NCBI GenBank assembly: GCA_015680685.1
Contig: MNCI01025132.1
Location: 680,213-744,212 of the forward strand
DNA length: 64,000 bases
DNA from: Gnetum montanum
Lineage: Eukaryota; Streptophyta; Gnetopsida; Gnetales; Gnetaceae
Direction of reading: 5' to 3'
In this document: one piece after another, positions 21,401 through 29,800 of the stretch
How positions within the stretch are numbered: the stretch's first letter is position 1
Layout of the letters: the number at the start of each line of letters is the position of its first letter
Translations under genes and position numbers: made by a program
Notes under the pieces: generated by a model
Database searches by the model: none
Told to the model about the DNA's origin: nothing
The model's input: the letters and a program-made list of their open reading frames with translations, nothing else

Positions 21401-23557
21401 ACTTTTGACATCTGTATACTTGAGAATTGATGAGAATTTGACAGTCTAGTTTGACCACTGAAGATGAATATTGAGAAGATTTGAAACTAGTATGGTTTTA
21501 TGCGATAAAAAATGAAATAAATTTATAATGCGACTGACTGGCTCTTATTGTTGTATCACTGTTTATCTTGTTGTAGATCAAGGCAAATGCTGTGAGAGCT
21601 CTAGGCAATTTGTCAAGATTTGTAAATTTTGGGGAAAGCATGTCTTTTACTTCATTTTCTGATTCATGCAAAAAGCTGACCCCAAAATCCATGCCGAAAC
21701 AAAAGGATATGAAACAAACCAACGTCATGGAAAACTTACCCTGCTTGGAGAAGATGGTGCATACATTTGTATCATGTGTCACTACTGGCAATGTTAAGGT
21801 GGTATTTCTAGATGCGTTCGCTTTTGCCAGACCTCAGATATCCCTGTTTTGAAAACTCATCTATCAGGATATTTGTTATCCGTAGGTCCAGTGGAATGTT
21901 TGCCATGCACTGGGAAATCTTTTCTTGAATGAGTCGATACGATTGCAGGATATGACATGGTGAGGCATTAGAGCCTTAAATAACATTGAATAATATATTC
22001 AAAATTCATGCAGTTCATGACTTTCAGATTCTAAATCAGGTTTCTGGTTTTCATGCACAGGACATCTTCAGTTTATAGCATTCTTCTCCTGCTGCTCCGA
22101 GATTCATTAAATTTTAAGATACGCATCCATGCTGCTGCAGCATTAGCTGTTCCATCAACACGAGAAGGTAACTAGTTTGAACTGCATAAGTGCTTAATTT
22201 TGATATGATTTATCCATAATGTTAGTTTTAACATTTTAAGCTATTTTCTAAATATTTCCTGACACCTGTTGGACAAACCCCCAGGACATATACCCAAAAT
22301 GAAATTTTTGTGGAGGTTAAGTAGAACTTTTATTAGTCAGTGCTACCCATTAGAATTGAACCCATTAATTTGGAGTATCCAAATGAGTCTTACCACTAGG
22401 CCAATACTTCATTGTTACGTTGACTCGTGTATATCTATGGTATTTTTTGGATTAAGAATTTTTTTTGTACATTTTCCATGAATAATAAGCTCACTGGTAA
22501 ATTCTTTAAGTGAAACAAACATAATTTGGAATCTAGTACAATCATATTCTAAATTAAATTTTGAATCTGCTACTAGAATATTAAAACCACTACTTCACAA
22601 AATTTTGTAGTTGATTTTAGAGCATTTGACTTTGAATATTAAAATTTTTTTCTTGCTCTTAATAGTGAAATAGCTGATATCTCTTGTTTCTGCCCACTGT
22701 TAAGGATTTTTTCTACTTTTACGGGTCTTATAAATGCATTTTCTTTATCGAACACAAATTTTCTACAATTAATCTAAATTTTTTTTCCTTTGTTTTTTTG
22801 TTGGTTTAGATTATTGTGATTCGTTTGTGGATATTTTACAAGCCCTGATTCATATATTAGAATCACTAGACAGCGACCAAGTTGCAGTTCCATCAAGTTT
22901 TAAATATCGACAGGCTCTCTCTGAACAGGTGGGGTGTCCTTATAACGTTTGGCAGTAGATATTGCTTTACGCTTGGTGTGTGTTACTAATCAGTTTGGCG
23001 TGTCTATTTTTAGTTGACAATAACTACCCTGCATGTCTTGGGTTGCGCTTCTCTAAATGACTGCAAAAGCTTGCATGAGTTTGTTTTTAAGGTGAGATCA
23101 AGTCGGAGCTTGTTATTATGGGATGTGCTCTGATATTTGTGTGACTGGTGATGTTTATCGTTTATCTTTTTATCTGTTTCAGAGGATCTCATTTTTGGAG
23201 GAGTGGTTGAGGTCAGCCTGTGGTACAGTTGGTTATATGGTACATAATTGTGAAGAATTTGGACACAACTCTTGTATGGATTCCAATGACTGCTCAATGG
23301 TTGTCAGCAAGACAGCTGAAATTGATCCTAGCCTTTCATTTGCTAACTCTCTTGATAGTGAACAAATTTTAATTGAAAATCGGATTTCTGAATACTGCAG
23401 TAAGGCTGAGAGCAGTTCATTAATAGAGGGAGCGTTTGTTAAAGAATTAAGCATATTGAGGGCAATCAGAACAATAGTTATAATTTTCCGCCAAGGAAAC
23501 CATCAGCATCTCATCTTGAATTTTGAAAATATTGTTAGGCGATATTTTATGATTTGA
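719..23557 (+). CDS. HEATR6: HEAT repeat-containing protein 6 (HEATR6)-like, 3' twelve exons
   Basis: Exons, each joined in a consistent phase at GT-AG sites: 719-970, 11178-11273, 11358-11452, 11612-11672, 11759-11837, 11972-12045, 21577-21798, 21886-21959, 22061-22167, 22810-22928, 23014-23091, 23183-23557 (TGA). The product is a helical HEAT/ARM-repeat protein. Repeat signatures include SVRSAACRAIGVISG, VRITASWALANICDSF, NAVRALGNLSRF, QWNVCHALGNLFLN and FKIRIHAAAALAVPSTRE. Their order matches eukaryotic HEATR6, including the late 'VRIxxAAALxVPxxRE' block. HEATR6 has no known enzymatic activity; such proteins usually act as interaction scaffolds. The N-terminal half lies upstream of the window. 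Introns of 10.2 kb (971-11177) and 9.5 kb (12046-21576) are packed with transposable elements, and the other introns are short. The last exon extends the protein by about 80 residues with no repeat signature. Confidence 0.9.
971..1410. other. HEATR6 intron, nothing recognised
   Basis: AT-rich start of the 10.2-kb intron, with GT donor at 971-972. No open frame or repeat was identified before the poly(T) tract that marks LINE copy 1. Confidence 0.5.
1750..2013 (-). pseudogene. LINE copy 1: C-terminal AW..LH module
   Basis: The minus-strand frame reads HVNNARI, a stop, then LREGKCPYVMLDINCNIAW, then LVLHQHIKRTRAKLHLDG. It aligns with copy 3 (HESNARRWLQMGHSPYVIMDVN...NAAWHALHRFIRIT...KLHPDG at about 14270-14130). 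The conserved pattern is H..NAR..L..G..PYV..D(I/V)N.N.AW..LH..I..T..KLH.DG. I do not recognise the family. One TAG interrupts it, so it is not functional here. Confidence 0.6.
2621..3010 (-). pseudogene. LINE copy 1: post-RT module DPDLAD..FF..W..FRG
   Basis: Open minus-strand stretch with EGDPDLADGAFFTNW, then DSTMFRGIRIELTETSL and VGEAILLN. Copy 2 carries the same module (DPDLVDDTFFTNWDSD, TIFRGHEICVTES, GEIILP at 29400-29560) and so does copy 3 (GDPDLAD, DSTMFHGVHISLTE at about 15280-15170). It is in the same frame as the zf-RVT segment at 3388-3143, separated from it only by TAG (3145-3143), TGA (3091-3089) and TAG (3010-3008). The general look resembles gag-like plant-transposon modules, but that is an impression and not an identification. 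Confidence 0.65.
3143..3388 (-). pseudogene. LINE copy 1: zf-RVT zinc-binding segment
   Basis: The frame reads IRHATLLVRALLKSQGL, then CPLCWNELETLNHFMHQC and LWSLWKTRNN. The C..C(x)nH...C layout followed by W..RN is the zf-RVT domain found at the end of plant L1 reverse transcriptases. It stops at a TAG and continues in frame into the extra modules. Confidence 0.7.
3851..5265. other. HEATR6 intron, nothing recognised
   Basis: AT-rich intronic DNA. Short open frames on both strands show no family signature and no repeat structure stands out. Confidence 0.45.
5266..6300 (+). mobile_element. L1-type reverse transcriptase remnant
   Basis: The plus strand encodes NGLRQGDPIFLFVFIME near 5342, the RT motif with GLRQGDP. 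It is followed by ALQCLVKEKTN...GDVKGVTV, a degraded catalytic box LFDDTFILLEAEND near 5485 (the Ala of F/Y-A-D-D is lost), and farther on QPWKQGGHELKKLYYLNMAL near 5980, the late L1 block (K.GGLGI..L...N.AL). Frameshifts and stops are frequent. It is an old fragment of a different L1 lineage from the copy 1/2/3 family. Confidence 0.7.
6388..6600. repeat. Degenerate minisatellite, about 50-66-bp units
   Basis: About four imperfect units, each with a GAGGG...CTTCTTGGTCATGG-like head and a TAAATAATTTTTTTGGTTATAA-like tail. A related array is at 48343-48478 in a NUDX14 intron. Confidence 0.55.
6601..8165. other. HEATR6 intron, nothing recognised
   Basis: AT-rich intron DNA without a convincing coding segment, terminal repeat or poly(A)-tailed insertion. 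Confidence 0.45.
8166..8570 (-). mobile_element. Diverged LTR fragment of the gypsy family
   Basis: The stretch around 8380-8530 (GTACCAATCCTCATTTCAGG, GATCCTTGGCC, CATCTAAGTCATTTAGG, GGATGGGTGTAGAGAT) matches the same order of blocks in the LTR at 60530-60690. It is in the minus orientation relative to the solo LTR at 42361-44649. Only part of the LTR is present and it has diverged strongly. Confidence 0.6.
8571..9439. other. HEATR6 intron with homopolymer runs
   Basis: No gene is seen. A T-run near 8870-8887 and an A-rich stretch near 8915-8930 create spurious Phe- or Lys-rich open frames on both strands. Confidence 0.45.
9440..9659 (+). mobile_element. Poly(A)-tailed retroposon 3' end
   Basis: A stretch ending in CT-repeat then a 14-base A-run (about 9646-9659), preceded by T and G homopolymers (9440-9489) and one N at 9496. 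The tail resembles a LINE or SINE 3' end. The N and the long G-run mark a poorly resolved assembly spot. The family was not determined. Confidence 0.4.
9772..9789. repeat. (GA)n microsatellite
   Basis: About nine consecutive GA dinucleotides within the HEATR6 intron. Confidence 0.8.
10040..10540. repeat. Degenerate CATCA-rich tandem array
   Basis: Recurring blocks 'catcat...atcatagata', 'cccatcaac.caagcacatcaa' and 'tacttaaat.tatca' repeat irregularly for about 500 bp. The minus-strand open frames here (10183-9998, 10530-10315) are repeat translations with no recognisable domain, so I do not call them genes. Confidence 0.55.
12046..13394. other. HEATR6 9.5-kb intron, proximal part
   Basis: AT-rich intron sequence after the donor at 12046. 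No coding segment or element was recognised before the LINE C-terminal fragment. Confidence 0.45.
13395..13704 (-). mobile_element. LINE C-terminal fragment (RWFGHVQRR type)
   Basis: The minus strand reads LVVLYGVEYWEVQ, then the block HLRWFGHVQRRSDNEPIKK, then RPRGRPKEKWKK. The LYG.E.W ... LRWFGHVQRR ... RGRPK..W series is a well-known C-terminal signature of one class of plant non-LTR reverse-transcriptase ORFs, distinct from the L1/zf-RVT family. LINE copy 3 appears to have inserted at its 5' edge, just upstream of the LYG block. Confidence 0.7.
13990..15290 (-). pseudogene. LINE copy 3: extra post-RT region
   Basis: Homologous to the same region in copies 1 and 2. First comes a module with GDPDLAD and DSTMFHGVHISLTEVTI near 15280-15170. 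Then comes a Glu/Gln/Lys-rich stretch (15,000-14,300) with heptad-like runs such as TKEERCQQDLKK-type and RRAEEEEQQIRDLLKEQIK, suggesting a coiled coil. Last is the AW..LH module near 14270-14130. Most in-frame stops are TAG (for example before AKY, after HE, after LHA). The tail is followed by a 3' UTR of about 250 bp and poly(A). Confidence 0.6.
16299..17294 (-). pseudogene. LINE copy 3: reverse transcriptase
   Basis: RT blocks in order: SSKALGLDGWPIEFF (finger motif KA.G.DG), GFIKGRYI then TAG then DQILLLQEV, CIKLHITKAYDIVQW, GLCQGNSLSPYLFIIAMD, and EHYANDTILV. The catalytic box is YAND instead of YADD, so one metal-binding Asp is lost. With several stops the enzyme is dead. Confidence 0.8.
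17700..18473 (-). pseudogene. LINE copy 3: ORF2 start and AP-type endonuclease
   Basis: The ATG at 18473-18471 begins MKILSWNCKGQGTPYKR, followed by VCL, TAG (18371-18369), then ETKLH. This is the N-terminus of the exonuclease-endonuclease-phosphatase domain (NCRG...QETK) used by L1 elements for target nicking. Copy 2 has the same start, at 26163. The remainder is degraded. Confidence 0.7.
19299..19411. repeat. Direct repeat, 38 bp, 75-bp spacing
   Basis: A block beginning TAACATAATTTAGCACTTCT occurs at 19299-19336 and again at 19374-19411, just outside the 5' end of LINE copy 3. Confidence 0.75.
19412..21576. other. HEATR6 intron, distal part
   Basis: About 19,420-20,550 is noticeably richer in GC than the rest of the intron and may be an unrecognised old insertion. 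I see no domain in its short open frames. From 20,550 to the acceptor at 21575-21576 it is plain AT-rich intron. Confidence 0.4.
22260..22445 (-). mobile_element. tRNA-derived SINE-like element
   Basis: Read on the minus strand it shows AACAATGAAGTATTGGCCTA, then GTGGTAAG (a box-A-like block), and about 45 bases later GGGTTCAATTC (a box-B-like block). The same head recurs at 58690-58800. The Pol III boxes suggest a tRNA-derived SINE; a poly(A) tail was not clear. Confidence 0.45.
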
Positions 23558-24830
23558 ACCATGTTGAAGAGGTTTATGCTTTGTAACTGTTTTTTTTTTC
23601 TTTTTTTGTATTCAAAATAATTTTTTTAAAAACAACTGTTCTTTTCTTTTGTTTTTTTGATGTCAGATGACTTGATCTCACCTTGAGCGTTTTCTCATCT
23701 TATAAGTAGCGACAATCATAGACTCTGAGCCCTTAAAACCAAATATATTTTGTTTTTCATGAAATATAAGATAATTTTCTTAGAATATTAATATTTTCCC
23801 CATACTTTCGCTTTGAACTAGGCTTTCACTAACTTCAGTACATCGCACACAATTTTAAGATAACGTATAACCAAATATGATAGTTAAAAATATCAGGTTT
23901 TAAGGATACTTTTCATGCAATACCTCTAGATGTGTTTTGATTTAATCTTAAAACTTTTATTATTCACCCAGAAATCTTAATTCTTTATCAAATATTTCAA
24001 ATAATAAATATTGGGGTGAGAACAATGCAATAGTACCTAGACAATAGGAGGTTGCATTCTGACATTGGAAGTCATCTAACTTTACATTTGACACTGGACG
24101 TATTTTTCTACTTGTATGCTAAAGAAACAAGGTTTGCCTTGCTATCATTGATAGACTTTACTTCAAATACCTTTATAAATTAATTATTATCATCAAATCT
24201 CCTTTATTTCTTAGTGATCAAACAAAGATGAAGTTTGTTCAAATTACCATGTGCTATATAACCAAGAAAACTTCAAACGAATTTAAGCAAAACATGATAG
24301 TGTTATAGCATACACTTTGAGATTAAATTGTAAGCTCCATACTCTATACCTTATTGACAAAGATTAGAAAAAAAAAAAGAATAATGCCAAAGTTAACATG
24401 TGTAATGGTTAATTTAAAAGATAGAAAAAATAAATATTATTTTTGAAATTTAAAGTAAAAAAATAAAAAGAAATGGAATATCTAATTTTTAAGGTATAAC
24501 AACTAGCTATAAAATAACTAAACAATAGGATGATGTTGGATACCAAAATGTTTTATTAATATTAGAAAACATACAAGTACATCACAATTTGAACCTAATA
24601 AGAAGTAAAACTCTAAAAAAATACAAATGATGCTTGTTGGTTTTGTAGGTTCCTATTAGTGGTTCATACATGCAACTAATCCTGAAAAATAAAATGAAGA
24701 AAAGTAATTATAAAGAGGGATAACATTTGCCTTGACAATCTTCACATCAATATTTATCCTTGAAATTTAAACAAAAAATGGATTTGAGATAACAATAGAA
24801 AATTGAAACAAAGTCAAAATACAGAGCTGC
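23558..24830. other. HEATR6 3' UTR and intergenic spacer
   Basis: Begins after the HEATR6 stop with T-rich sequence that probably includes the 3' UTR. The rest is AT-rich DNA without a recognised feature, up to the abrupt GC-rich start of LINE copy 2. Confidence 0.5.
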
Positions 24831-24855
24831 CTCAAAAATAGGAAAAGCAAAAGCA

Positions 24856-25455
24856 ATGGCAGCAACAGCAGAAGCAGTAATAGGTGCAACAACAGTAGTA
24901 GCAACAGCAGGAGCAGCAACCGAAGTAGCAACAACAGCAGCAGGAGCAACAACAGGCGCAACAACCATAGTAACCACAGCTACTGGGGATGGCCTTGATG
25001 GGCTGGGGGCTGAGAAACCGATGGGACTGACGCCCGGTGGTGCCATCGAGGTCCACTCCCACAGTGACCACACCCTGCGGCTGCGGGTTCACCACCCCCC
25101 NCCATCCCTGCAAGCTAGGGATTCTGTGTTGCTTGGTGACTCGTGGTTCTACGGGGCTCGGGGGCTCACCTTGACCCCATGGCGCCTTGGGACCCACTGA
25201 GAGGTCGACTTGTTTACCCAGGCCCCGGTTTGGGTGCGAGTGGCTGGCATTCCTTGGGAACTCTAGAACCTCGAGTTCCTAACGGAGGTTGTGGGGTTTT
25301 TTGGTGACTTCATTGCCTTCGACCGCGTCACGCGGTCGATGGAGAGAATGGGGTTTGCTCGCTTCTGCGTCTGGTGCAATTTGTCAGAGATGGACCTCGT
25401 CCGGGCGGTAGTGCTGGAGCTCCCTGGGGGGGAGGAAACCCTCCAAGTCACTTTC
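24856..25455 (+). pseudogene. LINE copy 2: ORF1 with DUF4283-like RNA-binding domain
   Basis: Starts with an Ala/Thr/Val-rich low-complexity stretch encoded by GCA/ACA repeats. Then come RDSVLLGDSWFYGARGL, PVWVRVAGIPWEL, LTEVVGFFGDFIAFD and RMGFARFCVWCNLS. The 'WVR..G.P.....' and 'G.F..FD..T......ARFCV' series is the DUF4283 domain of plant L1 ORF1 proteins, which bind element RNA. A TGA, an in-frame TAG and the assembly gap interrupt it. Confidence 0.65.
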
Positions 25456-25848
25456 NNNNNNNNNNNNNNNNNNNNNNNNNNNNNNNNNNNNNNNNNNNNN
25501 NNNNNNNNNNNNNNNNNNNNNNNNNNNNNNNNNNNNNNNNNNNNNNNNNNNNNNNNNNNNNNNNNNNNNNNNNNNNNNNNNNNNNNNNNNNNNNNNNNNN
25601 NNNNNNNNNNNNNNNNNNNNNNNNNNNNNNNNNNNNNNNNNNNNNNNNNNNNNNNNNNNNNNNNNNNNNNNNNNNNNNNNNNNNNNNNNNNNNNNNNNNN
25701 NNNNNNNNNNNNNNNNNNNNNNNNNNNNNNNNNNNNNNNNNNNNNNNNNNNNNNNNNNNNNNNNNNNNNNNNNNNNNNNNNNNNNNNNNNNNNNNNNNNN
25801 NNNNNNNNNNNNNNNNNNNNNNNNNNNNNNNNNNNNNNNNNNNNNNNN
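25456..25848. other. Assembly gap (393 N)
   Basis: Run of N inside LINE copy 2, after the DUF4283 region. The flanking sequence is very GC-rich (CCCCCACGCG, GGGGGGG), so a sequencing dropout in a GC-rich repeat is likely. Confidence 0.99.
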
Positions 25849-26162
25849 ACCAACCCGCACCCCCCACGCGGCCCCCCCCGATCACCCACAGCCTAGGCGA
25901 ACACCACGGAGCCAGGACCCGAGCTCCCCCCTTTGGGGGAATGGGTTAACGTGGTTTGGGGGAGCACCCGAACTCGACAGCACCAGGCGCAGGAGTCCCC
26001 TGTCGAGGAGGCCGGTTGCAACCCAGTGGTCTGGGACGACGAGGGCCGCCCTAGATGACTGAGTGAAACTAGATCGAGGAGCAAACAAGCCCAACGGAAT
26101 ATCGACTTGGGGCAGCAACAGACCCTTCAGGAGGTTTACCAATGCCGCACCTCTGGTCACAC

Positions 26163-26995
26163 ATGAATGTTTTCAGCTGGAATTGTAGGGGATAGGGTAC
26201 CCCCTATAAAAGAAATACCCTGCATCGTATTGTTAAAGAGGAAGACTGTGACATCGTTTGCCTCCAGGAGACCAAGCTGCAAGCGATAGAATCATACCTT
26301 CTCCAATGGGAAGGTTGGATTACCCAGATGCACCCCTGCCAAGGCAAGGCTAGTGGCCTTGCCATCCTGGCATGTTATGCCATGCGACTGGTAGAAACTT
26401 CACAGTGGGCCATCACCGTCCAGATTCCCGCTCAAGGAATTTGGCTGACCAACTTCTATGGGGCACAAGCATGGGAGTTGAGGCTGCAGGAGCTGAACCA
26501 AGTGGCGACACTGGTGCCAGACCACCGTTCTTAGATGGCGGTGGGTGACTTCAACCAGCGCTTACACCGTTGGGAGAAGTCTGGGGGAGCTGCCCCCCTG
26601 CCTCCGGGTGCACAGGCTTTCCAGGACTTCCTGGAAGCTCACTCCCTAGTGGACTTACCCATTGAGAACTACCAGTTCACCTGGAGCAACCGACGAAAAG
26701 GATCGGATCATATCCTCTCCTGCATCGATTGGGTCTGTGTCAGCTCCGACCTCCTCCGCTCTATCGTGCACGTGACGGGGCAGGAAAGAGTCGCCTCCGA
26801 TCACCGCTTGCTGGTCTGTTCGCTCGGACCAAATAAGCCCCAGGCCCCAGGCCCCTTCCGTTTCGAGGCCACATGGCTTTCCAAACCGTGGCTGCGGCCT
26901 TTGGTTGAGGATATTTGGGCTGATTATCGACCTAATCGTGATGACCCCCGAAATTTTCTCAAAGAGGCCCTGCTCTGTCTAAAGTGGGCCATCTA
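26163..26995 (+). pseudogene. LINE copy 2: AP-type endonuclease
   Basis: ATG at 26163 gives MNVFSWNCRG, TAG, GTPYKR, then DIVCLQETKLQ. After the TAG at 26532-26534 it continues MAVGDFNQRLHRW, FTWSNRRKG, CIDWVCVS and ASDHRLLV. The motifs NCRG, QETK, GDFN, TWSN, D and SDH are the catalytic and metal-binding series of the exonuclease-endonuclease-phosphatase fold. Intact except for the two TAG codons. Confidence 0.8.
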
Positions 26996-27378
26996 AGCCC
27001 TCTCGGTGGAGGAGAAATTTTCCTTCAAATCTGGTCAAAGGGCGATTCGGGATCAGAATCGGTCAACTCCAGGCCCGGTAGGAGACTGGGGAGGACTTGC
27101 ATCTGGAGGAGCTGCGTCTTCTACGTCAACTCTAGAACCTTGACCTAGAGGAGGAAATGTACTGGCGATAGCGCTCCCGGGTCAGATGGCTCCGAGAAGG
27201 GGATAGACAGACAAAATTCTTCTTTGCCATGGCCAAAACTCGAGGTGGGAGCCAACCTCGTTGCTTGCGAACCCAGACAGGCGAAGTTATCGACGACCCA
27301 CAAGGGATCGCCAATGAGATGTCACAATAGTGGGAGAAAATTTGGACCGAGCAACCTACTTAGCCCATCTCGGTCCAC

Positions 27379-28640
27379 GTGGAGAGGGTGCTACACGAAG
27401 GAGACAACTGGCAGCTGATGGCTCCCTTCTCTTGGCTGGAACTTACTACCACTATCAACAACATGCCGGGAGGGAAAGCGCCTGGACCTGACGGATGGCC
27501 CCTTGAATTCTTCAAGATTTTTTTGGATATTGTGGGGCCCAATATCTTGGATGCGTTCAACCTCATGTTAGCCAGGAGACAAGTGCGGTGGGAAATCAAC
27601 TGCTCTCGAATCATGTGCATACCTAAGCAGATTGATGCACACCGCTTGGAGCACTTCCTTCCCGTTGAAGTTTGCAACGTCCTCATCCAGATTTTCTCCA
27701 AGCTCCTGGTCAACCGGCTCGGGCCTCTTTTACCTTTAGCTGGTGAGAATCAATCAGGCTAGCTTTGTGTAGGGTAGGACCCTTCAGGATCAGGTTCTCC
27801 TCCTGCAAGAGGTGCTGCACTCCCTCCAGACTATGAGCTTCCCCGACCTATGTCTCAAGCTTGATATAGCTAAGGCATATGATACACTTAGTTGGGAAGC
27901 CTTGCAAGCCATTATGCATCAAAAAGGGTTTGACCAAAGTTTCATCCAACTTTGTATACACGTCCAATCCTCCGCAGGTTTCTCGTTCGATGTGGGGGGG
28001 CAGCTATGGGGCTTCTCATCCCCTGGTAGGGGTTTGAAATAGGGTGACCCGCTTTCGCCCCTGCTCTTCATCATTGCTATGGACCTCATGCAACATTATT
28101 GCAGCACGTCCAGGGTGGAGGGTTTGGACATCGCTGAGGTAGCCTGTCGGGCCGAACACTACGCAGATGACACCATGCTGCTCAGTCGGGCAGTGGCCCC
28201 ACAAGCACGCTGTATTAACACAACCCTGACCCGACTGGCAGAGGAATTGGGATTAGAAATTAACCGCACCAAATCTATGGCGCATTTTATTAATGTTGAT
28301 GCGCAAGTAAAAGGCAGGGTGGTGCAAATCCTAGATATCCAGCCTGGGACAACTAAAGACACATACTTGGGCATCCTGCTGTACCAATGGGGCCGAAACA
28401 ATTTGTGGGGGCCACTCCTGGCAAAGGTTGAAAAGCGGATGAACCACTGGGCCAATCGCTTCCTAACTCCTCGCAAGGGCCATCTCCTCGTGGCAACCAG
28501 GATTGTCATGGCTGTCACACGATTTGTGGCGGCCATTGCTATCCCCCCAAACGCCATCATCCACCAGATTAACAAGATGGTCCAAAGCTTTGTTTTGGGA
28601 GAGGGGGNGGGGGGGGGGGGCGCAAGCTCCACCTTGTAAA
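27379..28640 (+). pseudogene. LINE copy 2: reverse transcriptase
   Basis: Blocks in order: GGKAPGPDGWPLEFFK (about 27466), FV, TAG, GRTLQDQVLLLQEVL (27764-27810, after a frameshift), LKLDIAKAYDTLSWEAL (about 27855), GLK, TAG, GDPLSPLLFIIAMDLM (28031-28090), and EHYADDTMLLS (YADD at 28160-28171). This is a standard L1 palm and fingers with an intact catalytic YADD. Frameshifts and three TAGs disable it. Confidence 0.85.
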
Positions 28641-28877
28641 TTGGACCCGCATCGCACGTTCCCGTAAGGCAGGGGGTTGGGCATTACGTCCTTCAAGGAC
28701 GAAATCATGTTAGGGCAGTAACGGCTCCTGCACCACCTAACGCGCCTGCACGGGGAACCGAGTCAGTCGGCTAGAATCATCAATGAAAAGTACATGCAGT
28801 GGGAGGTCGGGACACGTGCCTCGCAGCCCTGGCAGACACTCTGCTAGCATGCATGAATGATGCTAACCCAGGGCTAG

Positions 28878-29245
28878 TTGGACCTCGAGCCACGTGCCCT
28901 ACTATCAGTGAAATATCCGCCAAAGGACGGTTGGCAGTGGATCTGGCGCAGGCGACTCCCCAAAAACATAAAAATCTTTTTATGGCTGGTACGGTTTGAC
29001 GTGCTCCCTATCCGCACCGTTCTGCCCAGGTGCGGCATCATGCAGGACGACACCTGTCCTTGCTGTGGCACCACGCTCGAGACGATTGAACACTTTGCTT
29101 ATGACTGTTGCTACATGTGCGCCAGTTGGCGAGAGGCGGTGGTGCCGTCCCCGATGCAGTTGACAGGCGACTCTTGGGCGTCAATGCTTTTATGGGTGGC
29201 TTGTAAGGCACGCAACCGCACAGTGTTCCATCAGGACAGGCTCCC
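28878..29245 (+). pseudogene. LINE copy 2: zf-RVT domain
   Basis: WIWRRRLPKNIKIFLWL...LPIRTVLPRCGI, then CPCCGTTLETIEHFAYDC and W...ARNRTVFHQDR. This is the zinc-binding C-terminal domain of plant L1 reverse transcriptases. A C-run at about 29246-29255 shifts the frame directly afterwards. Confidence 0.8.
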
Positions 29246-29249
29246 CCCC

Positions 29250-29800
29250 CCAGCAGCTAATTGCTCAGACCTGCTATGCGTGGAACAAAATTAGAGCAGC
29301 CATGGGTGTAATGTCGACGTTTGAGCCTGACTGCACCGCCTTCCGAGAAGATGAGGAGCTCTGGTGGCTGGTTACTCGGTGCGGCTGGTCTGGCCCGCTG
29401 CAGCGGCTGGTCGACGACCCGGATCTGGTAGATGACACGTTTTTCACTAACTGGGACAGCGATCAGACCATCTTCCGAGGACACGAGATTTGCGTCACCG
29501 AATCTGCTATCACCAACTGTCTGGGGGCCCAGGCTGCTGGAGAAATCATTCTGCCTACCACCTATGGCCTACAAGATGCTGAGCTCTTTTTTGATGGACC
29601 CGAACGCAAAGCCGACAGGTTCCCAGATCTTCCCTCCCCTGTCTCTGGGCCCAGGTGGCTAATCTGGTGGACCATTTTTTCATCTAGTCTAGCAATGGGT
29701 CCAAACTTCAGGGTTTACATTTTTTCTTCATGTGTTGTTTGAAGTTAGGCCTCCAAATTAACCTCCCGCATTTTTTCTTGGAGGTTCTCCTTCTTAAATG
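29250..29800 (+). pseudogene. LINE copy 2: post-RT module DPDLVD..FF..W..FRG
   Basis: After the C-run the frame continues QQLIAQTCYAWNKIRAAMG, STFEPDCTAF, LVDDPDLVDDTFFTNWDSD, TIFRGHEICVTESAITNC and AGEIILP, to a stop at 29740-29742; a further frame shift continues the homology (SNGSKLQGLHFF, compare DNASKLLGVHFA in copy 1). The continuity with zf-RVT suggests it is an extension of ORF2. It is the best preserved version of this module in the window. Confidence 0.65.

Noticed and set aside
24767-25200. Leu-rich, Ala/Val-rich and Cys-rich frames on both strands
   Set aside because: Frame translations of the same GCA repeat. Only the plus-strand frame leading into DUF4283 is credible.
25263-25949. 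Long open frames of about 145-208 codons
   Set aside because: They consist mainly of unknown residues from the 393-base gap.
16299-28171. Genetic-code reassignment of TAG to Gln
   Set aside because: The three host genes show no in-frame TAG except the NUDX14 terminator, and the TAG-bearing elements also have frameshifts and active-site loss.
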